From Ruminococcaceae bacterium UBA6855 (lineage in GTDB: Bacteria; Bacillota; Clostridia; Oscillospirales; Acutalibacteraceae): a DNA stretch of 19,462 bases. The translations under genes were made by a program, and so were the position numbers. The stretch's first letter is position 1, and each line of letters begins with the position of its first letter. The DNA lies in NCBI GenBank assembly GCA_002451755.1, contig DKDF01000024.1, positions 1 through 19,462 on the forward strand. Direction: 5' to 3'. The notes under the pieces are model-generated. The model did no database searches, was not told the DNA's origin, and saw nothing but the letters and a program-made list of their open reading frames with translations. This document shows positions 6,631 through 13,508 of this stretch, in pieces.

Positions 6631-6658
6631 ACGGACGCCCGGAAATCCGAGCGCCCGT
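6631..6658 (-). promoter_or_regulatory. Intercistronic hairpin upstream of pth
   Basis: 6631-6642 and 6647-6658 form a 12-bp stem with a 4-nt loop. The two apparent mismatches become G-U wobbles only in minus-strand RNA, so the functional strand is the glmU-to-pth transcript. No U-tract follows, so processing, RNA stability or partial attenuation is more likely than termination. Confidence 0.5.
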
Positions 6659-6675
6659 ATGTTATTTTGACTTTA

Positions 6676-7269
6676 TCAGAAATTTATGTCGATCGCGAAT
6701 TTCTCGGCGTTTGCCATGTCAAATTTTACGAACGACTGGTTTGCGGCGGACTTGTTTTCCGCAAACACGATGCTCGGATTGAGCTTCTTGAGAGCCGATT
6801 TGACAGCGTCGGGGCTGTTGTAGCCCTTGGCGAGGACATTGAATGTGAAAGTTCCGGTCTCTCCGGGAGCGATGGTCACATAGTCGGCTTCGTTGGTGCG
6901 CGAGCAGACCCAGATGTCGTCTGTTCCGTTCGCTTCGCTCTTCGCGTTGGAGATGACTATCGCCGCGTCGCTGCGGTTCTTTATCGAGACCGTCTGGGCG
7001 TAAACGTTCCAGCCCTCGCAGTTGTTCTCGTAGAACTTCGCGACATCGTCCGCGCTCATGCCGTAGAGCGACTTGAGCGTGATTTTGTAGACCTGGGGGA
7101 TAGTCTTGTATGCGGTCATTGCGGTATCGTCAACAGCTATCTCCTGTGCAGAAGCTGTTCTCTTGTTGCCGACAGGGATGACTCCTCCGAGGACGAGTCC
7201 GCCGACAACTATCGCCGCGGCCGCGATGACGGCAATAATGATTATTGCCGCTTTCTTGCCTTTTTTCAT
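6676..7269 (-). CDS. Membrane-anchored extracytoplasmic protein, unknown function
   Basis: A 197-residue protein, not recognised. A lysine-rich N-terminus is followed by one hydrophobic helix (residues 7-30, IIIIAVIAAAAIVVGGLVLGG), predicting a type II anchor or uncleaved signal and an outside domain of about 165 residues. That domain alternates beta-like stretches (YKITLKSLYG, WNVYAQTVSIKN, DYVTIAPGETGTFTFNVLAKG) and resembles an immunoglobulin-like or DUF4352-like beta-sandwich, but this is only an impression. Two cysteines occur (in NNCEGW and WVCSRT). The gene starts 21 nt after the glmU stop and 67 nt before pth, so it is almost certainly co-transcribed with both. The ribosome site is weak (GACGGTG). 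Many Firmicutes have prs and/or ctc in the glmU-pth interval. Confidence 0.75.
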   Translation of the reverse strand: MKKGKKAAIIIIAVIAAAAIVVGGLVLGGVIPVGNKRTASAQEIAVDDTAMTAYKTIPQVYKITLKSLYGMSADDVAKFYENNCEGWNVYAQTVSIKNRSDAAIVISNAKSEANGTDDIWVCSRTNEADYVTIAPGETGTFTFNVLAKGYNSPDAVKSALKKLNPSIVFAENKSAANQSFVKFDMANAEKFAIDINF

Positions 7270-7290
7270 GGCAATTTCACCGTCTTTCTT

Positions 7291-8697
7291 TTAAACTTTA
7301 TGCTTATAGGGCTGCTTTATCTTCACCCAGCCCTTTTTGACCGTCTGTCTGGAGCGGGCGACTGCGAGCGAGTTGTCGGGGACATTCTCGGTCACGGTCG
7401 AGCCTGCCGCCGTGTATGCGTTTTCGCCGACCTCAACGGGAGCCACGAGGCAGGTGTGGCATCCGATAAACGCGCCGTTCTTGATTGTTGTGCGACTCTT
7501 CTTGTTGCCGGAGTAGTTCGCCGTCGCGCAGCCGCAGCCGATGTTGATTCCCGTGCCGAGATCGGAGTCGCCGATATACGAAAGGTGGGATATCTTCGTC
7601 TCGGCGCCTATCGTGCTGTTCTTGACTTCAACGAAGTTGCCGACATGGACTGAACTGCCGATAACGCTGCCGGGACGGATGCGGACGAACGGACCGATGT
7701 CCGCGCCGTCGAGTATCTTCGACGAGTAGCAGACCGAGCGGACGAACGAAACGCCGTTTTCTATCGTGCTGCTTTCAACGAGCGAGTCGGGGCCTATTGT
7801 GCAGTCCTCGCCGATAACGCTGTCGCCTTTTATTACGGAGCCGGTGAGAATCACGGTGTCCCTGCCGATTTTTGCGCCGGGGCAGATAATGACGCCGTCG
7901 GTGCAGGGAATCGATACGCCCGCACGCATATGCTTCTCAAGCTCGCGGTGGCGGGCAAGCTCATTGAGAGCGTTGAGCTGAACTCTGTCGTTCGCGCCGA
8001 GGATTATATCTTCGCTCTGCGCCGTGAACGAACCTGCGCGCAGACCGTAGGATTTTATCTCTTCGAGAGCGTCAGTCAGATAAAATTCTTTCTTGGTGTT
8101 CTCTCCGCTCGCGCGCTTTGCGTTGAGGCTGTTGAGCGCGCGCATCAGAGCTTCGCCGTCAAACCAAAATGCGCCGGAGTTGACCTCCTTGACAGCCGCC
8201 TCTTCGGCGTTTGCGTCGCGCTGTTCGACTATCTTTTCAACTGAACCGTCAGCCGAGCGGATTATCCTGCCGTAGCCGGTCGGGTCGTCTATCTCCGCGG
8301 AGATAACGGTGACGCTGTTGCCCTCTTTTTTGTGCAGGGCGAGCGCGTCATATATTGTTTTTGCGTCGATAAACGGAGCGTCGCCGTTTAAAACGAGGAC
8401 ATCGCCGCCGTTGCTTTCAATAAAGTTTCCCGCCTGCAGAACGGCGTGACCCGTTCCGAGTCTCTCGCTCTGGAGCACGGTCTCGCAGCTGCCTGCAAGG
8501 TGCGCGTCGAGATATTCCGCGCCGAAGCCTTTAACAACGCATATGTCGTCTATGCCGCTTTCTTTTACGGCGCCTATGACCCAGTCGATCATCGGCGCGA
8601 AGAGAACCTCGGCGAGAGCCTTCGGCTTTTTGCTCTTCATTCGCGTGCCTTCGCCGGCGGCGAGAATAACAGCACATTTCTTATCCATAAAGCTCAT
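7291..8697 (-). CDS. glmU: Bifunctional GlcN-1-P acetyltransferase / GlcNAc-1-P uridylyltransferase
   Basis: GlmU makes UDP-N-acetylglucosamine, the precursor of peptidoglycan and teichoic acids, in the cytoplasm: it acetylates glucosamine-1-phosphate, then transfers UMP. The 468-residue length fits (family about 456). The N-terminal nucleotidyltransferase domain has LAAGEGTRMKSKKPKAL (12-28), SERLGTGHAV, NGDAPF, GYGRI and VNSGAF. The C-terminal left-handed beta-helix begins around residue 245, with hexapeptide repeats such as IGRDTV, IGEDCT and IGPDSL. The acetyltransferase site has RPGSVIG, VGNFVEVKNS, the catalytic-His segment SHLSYIGD, and NYSGNKK. One oddity is INIGCGCATANYSG, where most enzymes have GAGT. 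ATG 8697 follows AAAGGA closely; ATG 8688 is an alternative start three codons in. First gene of the glmU - unknown - pth cluster. Confidence 0.95.
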   Translation of the reverse strand: MSFMDKKCAVILAAGEGTRMKSKKPKALAEVLFAPMIDWVIGAVKESGIDDICVVKGFGAEYLDAHLAGSCETVLQSERLGTGHAVLQAGNFIESNGGDVLVLNGDAPFIDAKTIYDALALHKKEGNSVTVISAEIDDPTGYGRIIRSADGSVEKIVEQRDANAEEAAVKEVNSGAFWFDGEALMRALNSLNAKRASGENTKKEFYLTDALEEIKSYGLRAGSFTAQSEDIILGANDRVQLNALNELARHRELEKHMRAGVSIPCTDGVIICPGAKIGRDTVILTGSVIKGDSVIGEDCTIGPDSLVESSTIENGVSFVRSVCYSSKILDGADIGPFVRIRPGSVIGSSVHVGNFVEVKNSTIGAETKISHLSYIGDSDLGTGINIGCGCATANYSGNKKSRTTIKNGAFIGCHTCLVAPVEVGENAYTAAGSTVTENVPDNSLAVARSRQTVKKGWVKIKQPYKHKV

Positions 8698-8738
8698 TGT
8701 CCTTTCTTTATTGATACCCGTGCGGTATCTCAAAATAT

Positions 8739-8767
8739 ATTATGACAGAAAAAGAGCGAAATTACAA
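8739..8767 (-). promoter_or_regulatory. Predicted promoter of the glmU operon
   Basis: On the minus strand, TTGTAA (8762-8767), a 17-nt spacer and CATAAT (8739-8744, five of six consensus bases) lie about 42 nt upstream of the ATG. The 5' UTR contains a small hairpin GATACC-CGTGC-GGTATC (8713-8729). Confidence 0.55.
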
Positions 8768-8954
8768 GCCGTTGTTTATATGACGGCGCGATTTTTCAAA
8801 GATTTTATAAATCAAGAAGAACGCAGCTTGTGATGAAATCCTGTTTGTCGGTCGCGATGTGCCTTTTGCTGAGAAAAGATTGCGTAAAAAATAAAGATGT
8901 GTCAACAAACATTGCATATTAAATGCGCAATATAAAAAATAATTGTTTTTTGTA

Positions 8955-8983
8955 TTGACATTAGAAATATAATTTGATAAAAT
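8955..8983 (+). promoter_or_regulatory. Strong predicted promoter of the AT-rich islet
   Basis: A perfect TTGACA (8955-8960), a 17-nt spacer and TAAAAT (8978-8983, five of six consensus bases) are followed by a roughly 160-nt leader holding a mini-ORF before the secreted-protein gene. The rest of 8770-9150 is AT-rich, with runs of A and T and no gene that I can support. Confidence 0.65.
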
Positions 8984-9081
8984 TAATTTGTCAGATGACG
9001 ATATTGATATGAAATATATTTTTTGCTAATTGATTTTTATAAATGATATACAATAATTGATTTTGGAAAGGCGGTGATTTA

Positions 9082-9099
9082 ATGCCGGTTAATAGGTGA
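9082..9099 (+). CDS. Possible leader mini-ORF of five codons (MPVNR)
   Basis: ATG CCG GTT AAT AGG TGA is preceded by GGAAAGGCGGTG with good spacing, and ends 51 nt before the secreted-protein ATG. It may be a translated leader that influences expression downstream, or a chance start codon behind a purine-rich run. Confidence 0.3.
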   Translation: MPVNR

Positions 9100-9150
9100 G
9101 GCTTGCCGACATAAAACGCTATTTTATAAAGTAAAAGGAGAGTTTAAAGA

Positions 9151-10188
9151 ATGAAAAGATTTTTATCAATTATAACCATTATTTCTTTGCTATTTGCATT
9201 CGTAATTCTTCCAGTAAACGCCAACCAAAGCATCACCCAAAATGATTTATCGATAACTGAAACATTAAAATTTAATAGCGAAGATTCATCTGCGAGTAGT
9301 GACAAAACAGCGGAAAACAGGCTCGAAAAACTCGGATTGTCACCGAAAATGAAAAAAATGATGTTGGATAGATTTTCTGATGAGATCAGCAGTGCAGAAA
9401 CTATTTCGATAAAGACTGATTTCTATGTTCAGAAAGATGACGGAACACTTTCACAGGTGACTGAAAGTGATTACACTGTTGCCGTAAAGGAGCAGAAACA
9501 AAAAATCTCGGAAAACGAAAAAAAGATAAAGGAAAATATAGAAAAAATTCAAGAAAACCGGAGCGTCGGTTTGATGGATATTGATTGGGGGGATCATTTC
9601 TTTCCGTCAACAGGAAATCAGAAAACGATAGATAAGGGAACATTAAAACTTGTAATTATGATCCTATCTGAGGGTAGATCCTTTTTCTGTGCAGGAATGT
9701 TTCAATGGGAAACTATGCCGAAATCCAGATATACCGATGCGTTTGGGTTCACAAGGGATGTTAATACTACACTTGATGCTAAAAGCCAGAGCGGATATTT
9801 CGAATATAAGCATACATACTCATATTTGAATGGTAGCGAATCCGTAACAACGGAGAAGACAATAGAAAAAGAGATTGGGTTTAATGATTTGCAGTTTAGT
9901 TCAGGCGGGTATGGCTATGCATATAAAATCGGTCTAAGTTTGGATAATCAACAGACGGAATATCCTTACATGAAGAATACATATTCGGATTTAACCGGTT
10001 TCTTGTGTTACAGGGGATGGCTGAACGATAATGTAAGCAAAGCTAATTTCTGGGCAACATATGCCCATCAAAAATGGTTCGTAACATTTGGCGGTATAGA
10101 CTTTTCAATACCGTTTTCCGCGGGTTTCTCTGTTAGTTTTGCACCTCTATATGAACAGCTAATTGAAGAACATACATGGATGATATAA
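9151..10188 (+). CDS. Secreted protein of unknown family, AT-rich
   Basis: A 345-residue protein, not recognised. A classical signal peptide (MKRF, then a hydrophobic core about 5-20) has a likely cleavage site after VNA (residue 24); there is no lipobox cysteine. A Ser/Thr/Lys-rich region follows (25-110), then a charged helical stretch (about 112-137, VKEQKQKISENEKKIKENIE) likely to be a short coiled coil or amphipathic helix, then an aromatic-rich C-terminal domain (about 145-345) with many Tyr/Phe/Trp and alternating beta-like segments. The aromatic-rich part suggests a surface- or carbohydrate-associated beta domain, but no catalytic motif is evident. Strong AAAGGAGAG ribosome site. Composition is much more AT-rich than glmU and ppdK, suggesting horizontal acquisition. 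It is followed after 18 nt by a 59-codon membrane peptide, probably one operon. Confidence 0.8.
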   Translation: MKRFLSIITIISLLFAFVILPVNANQSITQNDLSITETLKFNSEDSSASSDKTAENRLEKLGLSPKMKKMMLDRFSDEISSAETISIKTDFYVQKDDGTLSQVTESDYTVAVKEQKQKISENEKKIKENIEKIQENRSVGLMDIDWGDHFFPSTGNQKTIDKGTLKLVIMILSEGRSFFCAGMFQWETMPKSRYTDAFGFTRDVNTTLDAKSQSGYFEYKHTYSYLNGSESVTTEKTIEKEIGFNDLQFSSGGYGYAYKIGLSLDNQQTEYPYMKNTYSDLTGFLCYRGWLNDNVSKANFWATYAHQKWFVTFGGIDFSIPFSAGFSVSFAPLYEQLIEEHTWMI

Positions 10189-10206
10189 AATGGAGGTTAT
10201 ATAAAC

Positions 10207-10386
10207 ATGGGCGTTCTTGTTCTGATGATTTTGACAACGGTCGGAGCGACTCTCTCAGGTTTTCAAACAGTGAAGAGTATTTTTGAAAAGCGGATGTGGA
10301 TATTTTGGGCGTTGCTGACGGGTGTGCTAATCTTTGCTGCGGCATATATATTCTTCCGTATCTTCTGCCGTGGCAGCTATACATAA
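10207..10386 (+). CDS. Small two-helix membrane peptide, unknown function
   Basis: A 59-residue ORF with a clear GGAGG ribosome site 10 nt upstream. Two hydrophobic segments are visible: residues 2-18 (GVLVLMILTTVGATLSG) and 31-52 (WIFWALLTGVLIFAAAYIFF), separated by a short basic loop (KSIFEKR) and ending RIFCRGSYT. It starts 18 nt after the secreted protein's stop and ends 19 nt before a strong terminator, so it is the second gene of that operon. Size, topology and pairing with a secreted product resemble bacteriocin immunity or holin-like peptides, but no homology is recognised and the role is open. Confidence 0.6.
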   Translation: MGVLVLMILTTVGATLSGFQTVKSIFEKRMWIFWALLTGVLIFAAAYIFFRIFCRGSYT

Positions 10387-10405
10387 AATTTCAGACACTT
10401 TTTCG

Positions 10406-10438
10406 GCGCAGGGAGGCTCTCCCTGCGCTATATATATT
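10406..10438 (+). terminator. Terminator of the AT-rich islet operon
   Basis: GCGCAGGGAG (10406-10415) pairs perfectly with CTCCCTGCGC (10419-10428), followed by TATATATATTT. It closes the secreted-protein/small-peptide operon and insulates ppdK. Confidence 0.75.
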
Positions 10439-10520
10439 TGTATAGTCAAATCTGTACAAAAGAAAAGTCGCAAAAATCGCTATTTTATTGTAAAAATATA
10501 TGGTATTTTTCATGTCGGTC

Positions 10521-10529
10521 TGCTATAAT
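10521..10529 (+). promoter_or_regulatory. Extended -10 promoter of ppdK
   Basis: TGCTATAAT (10521-10529) is a perfect extended -10 (TGn-TATAAT). The -35 region is poor (around TGGTAT), as usual for extended -10 promoters. It lies about 75 nt upstream of the ppdK ATG. Confidence 0.6.
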
Positions 10530-10539
10530 AACATGAGGC

Positions 10540-10569
10540 GAAGATGCAGCCTTTGGTTTCTGCATCTTC
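10540..10569 (+). promoter_or_regulatory. 5' UTR hairpin of ppdK
   Basis: GAAGATGCAG (10540-10549) pairs perfectly with CTGCATCTTC (10560-10569) around a 10-nt loop at the very start of the predicted transcript. There is no following U-tract, so a 5' stabilising stem-loop for an abundant mRNA is more likely than an attenuator. Confidence 0.5.
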
Positions 10570-10604
10570 TTCGCAGCTAAAAACACTATTTACGGAGGTA
10601 TATC

Positions 10605-13235
10605 ATGGCTCACAAGTACGTTTATTTGTTCTCCGAGGGCAACGCTCAGATGAGAGAGCTTCTCGGCGGTAAGGGCGCGAACCTTGCTGAAATGACAAAC
10701 ATCGGTCTTCCTGTTCCTCAGGGCTTCACCATCACCACCGAGGCCTGCACACAGTACTATGAGGACGGCCGCGAGATCAATCCCGAGATCATGGCAGAGA
10801 TCAACGAGTACATCGTCAAGATGGAAGGCATCACCGGCAAGAAGTTCGGCGATCATGAGAATCCCCTGCTGGTCTCCGTCCGCTCCGGCGCCCGCGCTTC
10901 CATGCCCGGCATGATGGACACTATTCTTAACCTCGGTCTTAACGAGGAAGTCGTTGAGGCTATCGCAGAGAAGTCCGGCAATCCCCGTTGGGCTTGGGAC
11001 TGCTACAGAAGATTCATTCAGATGTATTCCGACGTCGTTATGGAGGTCGGTAAGAAGTATTTCGAGCAGCTCATCGACGCTATGAAGGCGAAGAAGGGCG
11101 TGACCCAGGACGTCGAGCTTACCGCTGACGATCTCAAGGAGCTCGCTTCTCAGTTCAAGGCTGAGTACAAGGCAAAGATCGGCACCGATTTCCCGACCGA
11201 TCCCAAGGAGCAGCTCATGGGCGCTATCAAGGCGGTTTTCCGTTCGTGGGACAACCCCCGCGCAAACGTCTATCGCCGCGATAACGATATTCCCTATTCG
11301 TGGGGTACTGCCGTTAACGTCCAGTCCATGGCGTTCGGCAACATGGGCGATGACTGCGGCACCGGCGTTGCGTTCACCCGCGACCCCGCAACCGGCGCTA
11401 AGGGTCTGTTCGGTGAGTTCCTCACCAACGCACAGGGCGAGGACGTCGTCGCAGGCGTTCGTACTCCCATGAAGATCGCTGAGATGGAGCAGAAGTTCCC
11501 CGAGGCGTTCGCAGAGTTCAAGAAGGTCTGCAAGATTCTTGAAGACCATTACAGAGATATGCAGGACATGGAGTTCACCGTCGAGCACGGCAAGCTCTTT
11601 ATGCTTCAGACCCGTAACGGTAAGAGAACCGCTCAGGCAGCTCTCAAGATTGCCTGCGATCTCGTTGACGAGGGTATGAGAACCGAGGAAGAGGCTGTTC
11701 TTATGATCGAGCCCAGAAACCTCGACACCCTCCTTCATCCCCAGTTTGACGCAAAGGCACTCAAGGCCGCTACCCCGATCGGTAAGGGTCTTGGCGCTTC
11801 TCCCGGCGCTGCATGCGGCAAGATCGTCTTCACCGCTGACGACGCTGAGGCTTGGAAGGCAAGAGGCGAGAAGGTTGTCCTTGTCCGCCTTGAGACCTCT
11901 CCCGAGGACATCACCGGCATGAAGGCATCTCAGGGTATCCTGACTGTCCGCGGCGGTATGACCTCTCACGCAGCTGTTGTTGCCCGTGGTATGGGTACCT
12001 GCTGCGTCTCCGGCTGCTCCGAGATCATCATGGACGAGGAGAACAAGAAGTTCACCCTTGCAGGCAAGACCTTCCATGAGGGCGACTTCATCTCCATCGA
12101 CGGCTCCACCGGTAACATCTATGACGGCATCATCCCGACTGTTGACGCTTCCATTGCAGGCGAGTTCGGCAGAATCATGGGCTGGGCTGATAAGTACAGA
12201 ACCCTTCAGGTTCGCACCAACGCAGATACTCCGCGCGATGCAGCCAAGGCTGTTGAGCTCGGCGCAGAGGGCATCGGCCTTTGCCGTACAGAGCACATGT
12301 TCTTCGAGGCTGACAGAATCGCTGCTTTCCGCGAGATGATCTGCTCCGACACTGTTGAAGAGAGAGAAGAAGCTCTTGAGAAGATTCTTCCCTATCAGCA
12401 GGGCGACTTTGAGAAGCTCTATGAGACCCTCGAAGGCAAGCCGGTCACCATCCGCTTCCTTGATCCGCCTCTCCATGAGTTCGTTCCCACCGAGGAGGCT
12501 GACATCGAGGCTCTTGCAGCTGCAAAGCATAAGAGCGTTGAGGATATCAAGGCTATCATCGCTTCTCTCCATGAGTTCAACCCGATGATGGGTCACCGCG
12601 GCTGCCGTCTGGCTGTCACATATCCCGAAATCGCAAAGATGCAGACCGCTGCTGTTATCCGCGCTGCTATCAACGTTCAGAAGAAGCATCCCGATTGGAA
12701 GATCGTTCCCGAGATCATGATTCCCCTTGTCGGCGACGTCAAGGAGTTCAAGTTCGTCAAGAAGATCGTTGTCGAGGTTGCTGACGCTGAGATAAAGGCT
12801 GCCGGCATTGACCTTGAGTATGAGGTCGGCACCATGATCGAGATCCCGAGAGCGGCTCTCACCGCTGACGAGATCGCTGCTGAGGCTGATTTCTTCTGCT
12901 TCGGCACCAACGACCTGACTCAGATGACCTTCGGCTTCAGCCGTGACGATGCAGGCAAGTTCCTCAACGCTTACTATGACACCAAGATCTTTGAGAACGA
13001 TCCGTTCGCAAAGCTTGATCAGAACGGCGTCGGCAAGCTCATGCAGATGACCATCTCCCTGAGCAAGCCCGTCAACCCGAAGCTCCACTGCGGTATCTGC
13101 GGTGAGCACGGCGGCGACCCGACTTCCGTCGAGTTCTGCAACGACATCGGCCTTGATTATGTTTCCTGCTCGCCCTTCCGCGTGCCGATCGCACGCCTCA
13201 GCGCAGCACAGGCAGCTATTCGCAAAAAGCACTAA
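10605..13235 (+). CDS. ppdK: Pyruvate, phosphate dikinase
   Basis: An 876-residue cytoplasmic enzyme that interconverts phosphoenolpyruvate, AMP and PPi with pyruvate, ATP and Pi. In anaerobes it often runs glycolytically, saving ATP by using PPi. The order is N-terminal ATP-grasp domain (GGKGANLAEM, SGARASMPGMMDT, then ATP-site segments to about 340), swivelling phosphohistidine domain (about 420-510) with GGMTSHAAVVARGMG placing the catalytic His at residue 455 and the regulatory-type Thr at 453, and a C-terminal PEP-binding TIM barrel (about 520-876) with GLCRTEHMF, GTNDLTQMTFGFSRDD and HCGICGEHGG (catalytic-type Cys at 832). The numbering agrees with the well-studied C. symbiosum enzyme. 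GGAGG lies 8 nt before the ATG. Strong codon bias suggests very high expression. It is monocistronic between two terminators. Confidence 0.97.
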   Translation: MAHKYVYLFSEGNAQMRELLGGKGANLAEMTNIGLPVPQGFTITTEACTQYYEDGREINPEIMAEINEYIVKMEGITGKKFGDHENPLLVSVRSGARASMPGMMDTILNLGLNEEVVEAIAEKSGNPRWAWDCYRRFIQMYSDVVMEVGKKYFEQLIDAMKAKKGVTQDVELTADDLKELASQFKAEYKAKIGTDFPTDPKEQLMGAIKAVFRSWDNPRANVYRRDNDIPYSWGTAVNVQSMAFGNMGDDCGTGVAFTRDPATGAKGLFGEFLTNAQGEDVVAGVRTPMKIAEMEQKFPEAFAEFKKVCKILEDHYRDMQDMEFTVEHGKLFMLQTRNGKRTAQAALKIACDLVDEGMRTEEEAVLMIEPRNLDTLLHPQFDAKALKAATPIGKGLGASPGAACGKIVFTADDAEAWKARGEKVVLVRLETSPEDITGMKASQGILTVRGGMTSHAAVVARGMGTCCVSGCSEIIMDEENKKFTLAGKTFHEGDFISIDGSTGNIYDGIIPTVDASIAGEFGRIMGWADKYRTLQVRTNADTPRDAAKAVELGAEGIGLCRTEHMFFEADRIAAFREMICSDTVEEREEALEKILPYQQGDFEKLYETLEGKPVTIRFLDPPLHEFVPTEEADIEALAAAKHKSVEDIKAIIASLHEFNPMMGHRGCRLAVTYPEIAKMQTAAVIRAAINVQKKHPDWKIVPEIMIPLVGDVKEFKFVKKIVVEVADAEIKAAGIDLEYEVGTMIEIPRAALTADEIAAEADFFCFGTNDLTQMTFGFSRDDAGKFLNAYYDTKIFENDPFAKLDQNGVGKLMQMTISLSKPVNPKLHCGICGEHGGDPTSVEFCNDIGLDYVSCSPFRVPIARLSAAQAAIRKKH

Positions 13236-13278
13236 TCACAAGTTTGGGGCTTTTAGCATAGCAATATAGCTTAAGAAT

Positions 13279-13320
13279 ACGGTCACACAGTTCTCTGAAT
13301 TGTGTGACCGTTATTTTTTA
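13279..13320 (+). terminator. Rho-independent terminator of ppdK
   Basis: A 15-bp stem (13279-13293 with 13297-13311, one G-U pair) around a TCT loop is followed by TATTTTTTA. It lies 43 nt past the ppdK stop and is the strongest terminator in the window. Confidence 0.9.
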
Positions 13321-13343
13321 TTTACAATGAATAGATAGATTTT

Positions 13344-13379
13344 AGCCGTTGCTTTTAACCTGAAAGCAACGGCTTTTTT
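13344..13379 (+). terminator. Second, orphan terminator after ppdK
   Basis: AGCCGTTGCTTT (13344-13355) pairs perfectly with AAAGCAACGGCT (13363-13374) and is followed by six Ts. Only about 23 nt separate it from the ppdK terminator, so it has no obvious gene of its own. It may be a back-up terminator, the remnant of a gene displaced by insertion, or insulation at the element boundary. Confidence 0.8.
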
Positions 13380-13386
13380 CGTTCAT

Positions 13387-13406
13387 AAAAAGTTTACAAA
13401 CTTTTT
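13387..13406. repeat. A/T-run palindrome near the element boundary
   Basis: AAAAAGTTT-AC-AAACTTTTT is a perfect 9-bp-arm inverted repeat. A-tract/T-tract sequences of this kind are preferred insertion or end sites of low-specificity tyrosine recombinases of Tn916-like elements (family knowledge), so it is a candidate end. It could equally be a bent protein-binding site. Confidence 0.35.
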
Positions 13407-13479
13407 TGCTTTAGGTAGTCCACAAATAGGTCTTCTCGCTGCCTACCTATTGAGGGATAAATTATTATCCTTGTGAACC

Positions 13480-13508
13480 TTGACAATTGAATACACATTC
13501 AATAGGTA
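13480..13508 (+). promoter_or_regulatory. Promoter-like sequence with palindromic spacer
   Basis: TTGACA (13480-13485) is followed 17 nt later by a weak -10 (TAGGTA, 13503-13508). The spacer is almost exactly the perfect palindrome ATTGAAT-ACAC-ATTCAAT (13486-13503), a good site for a dimeric repressor. If it is a promoter, transcription begins near 13515, which conflicts with 13499-13507 being part of the RNA stem described below; only one reading can hold fully. Confidence 0.4.

Noticed and set aside
10590..13232. 880-codon open frame antisense to the whole ppdK gene
   Set aside because: It is a shadow of strong ppdK codon bias: the sense gene rarely uses codons whose complement is a stop in that frame. 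The product is low-complexity Leu/Asp/Glu/Ala/Gly-rich with no domain I recognise, while the sense strand is an unmistakable dikinase.
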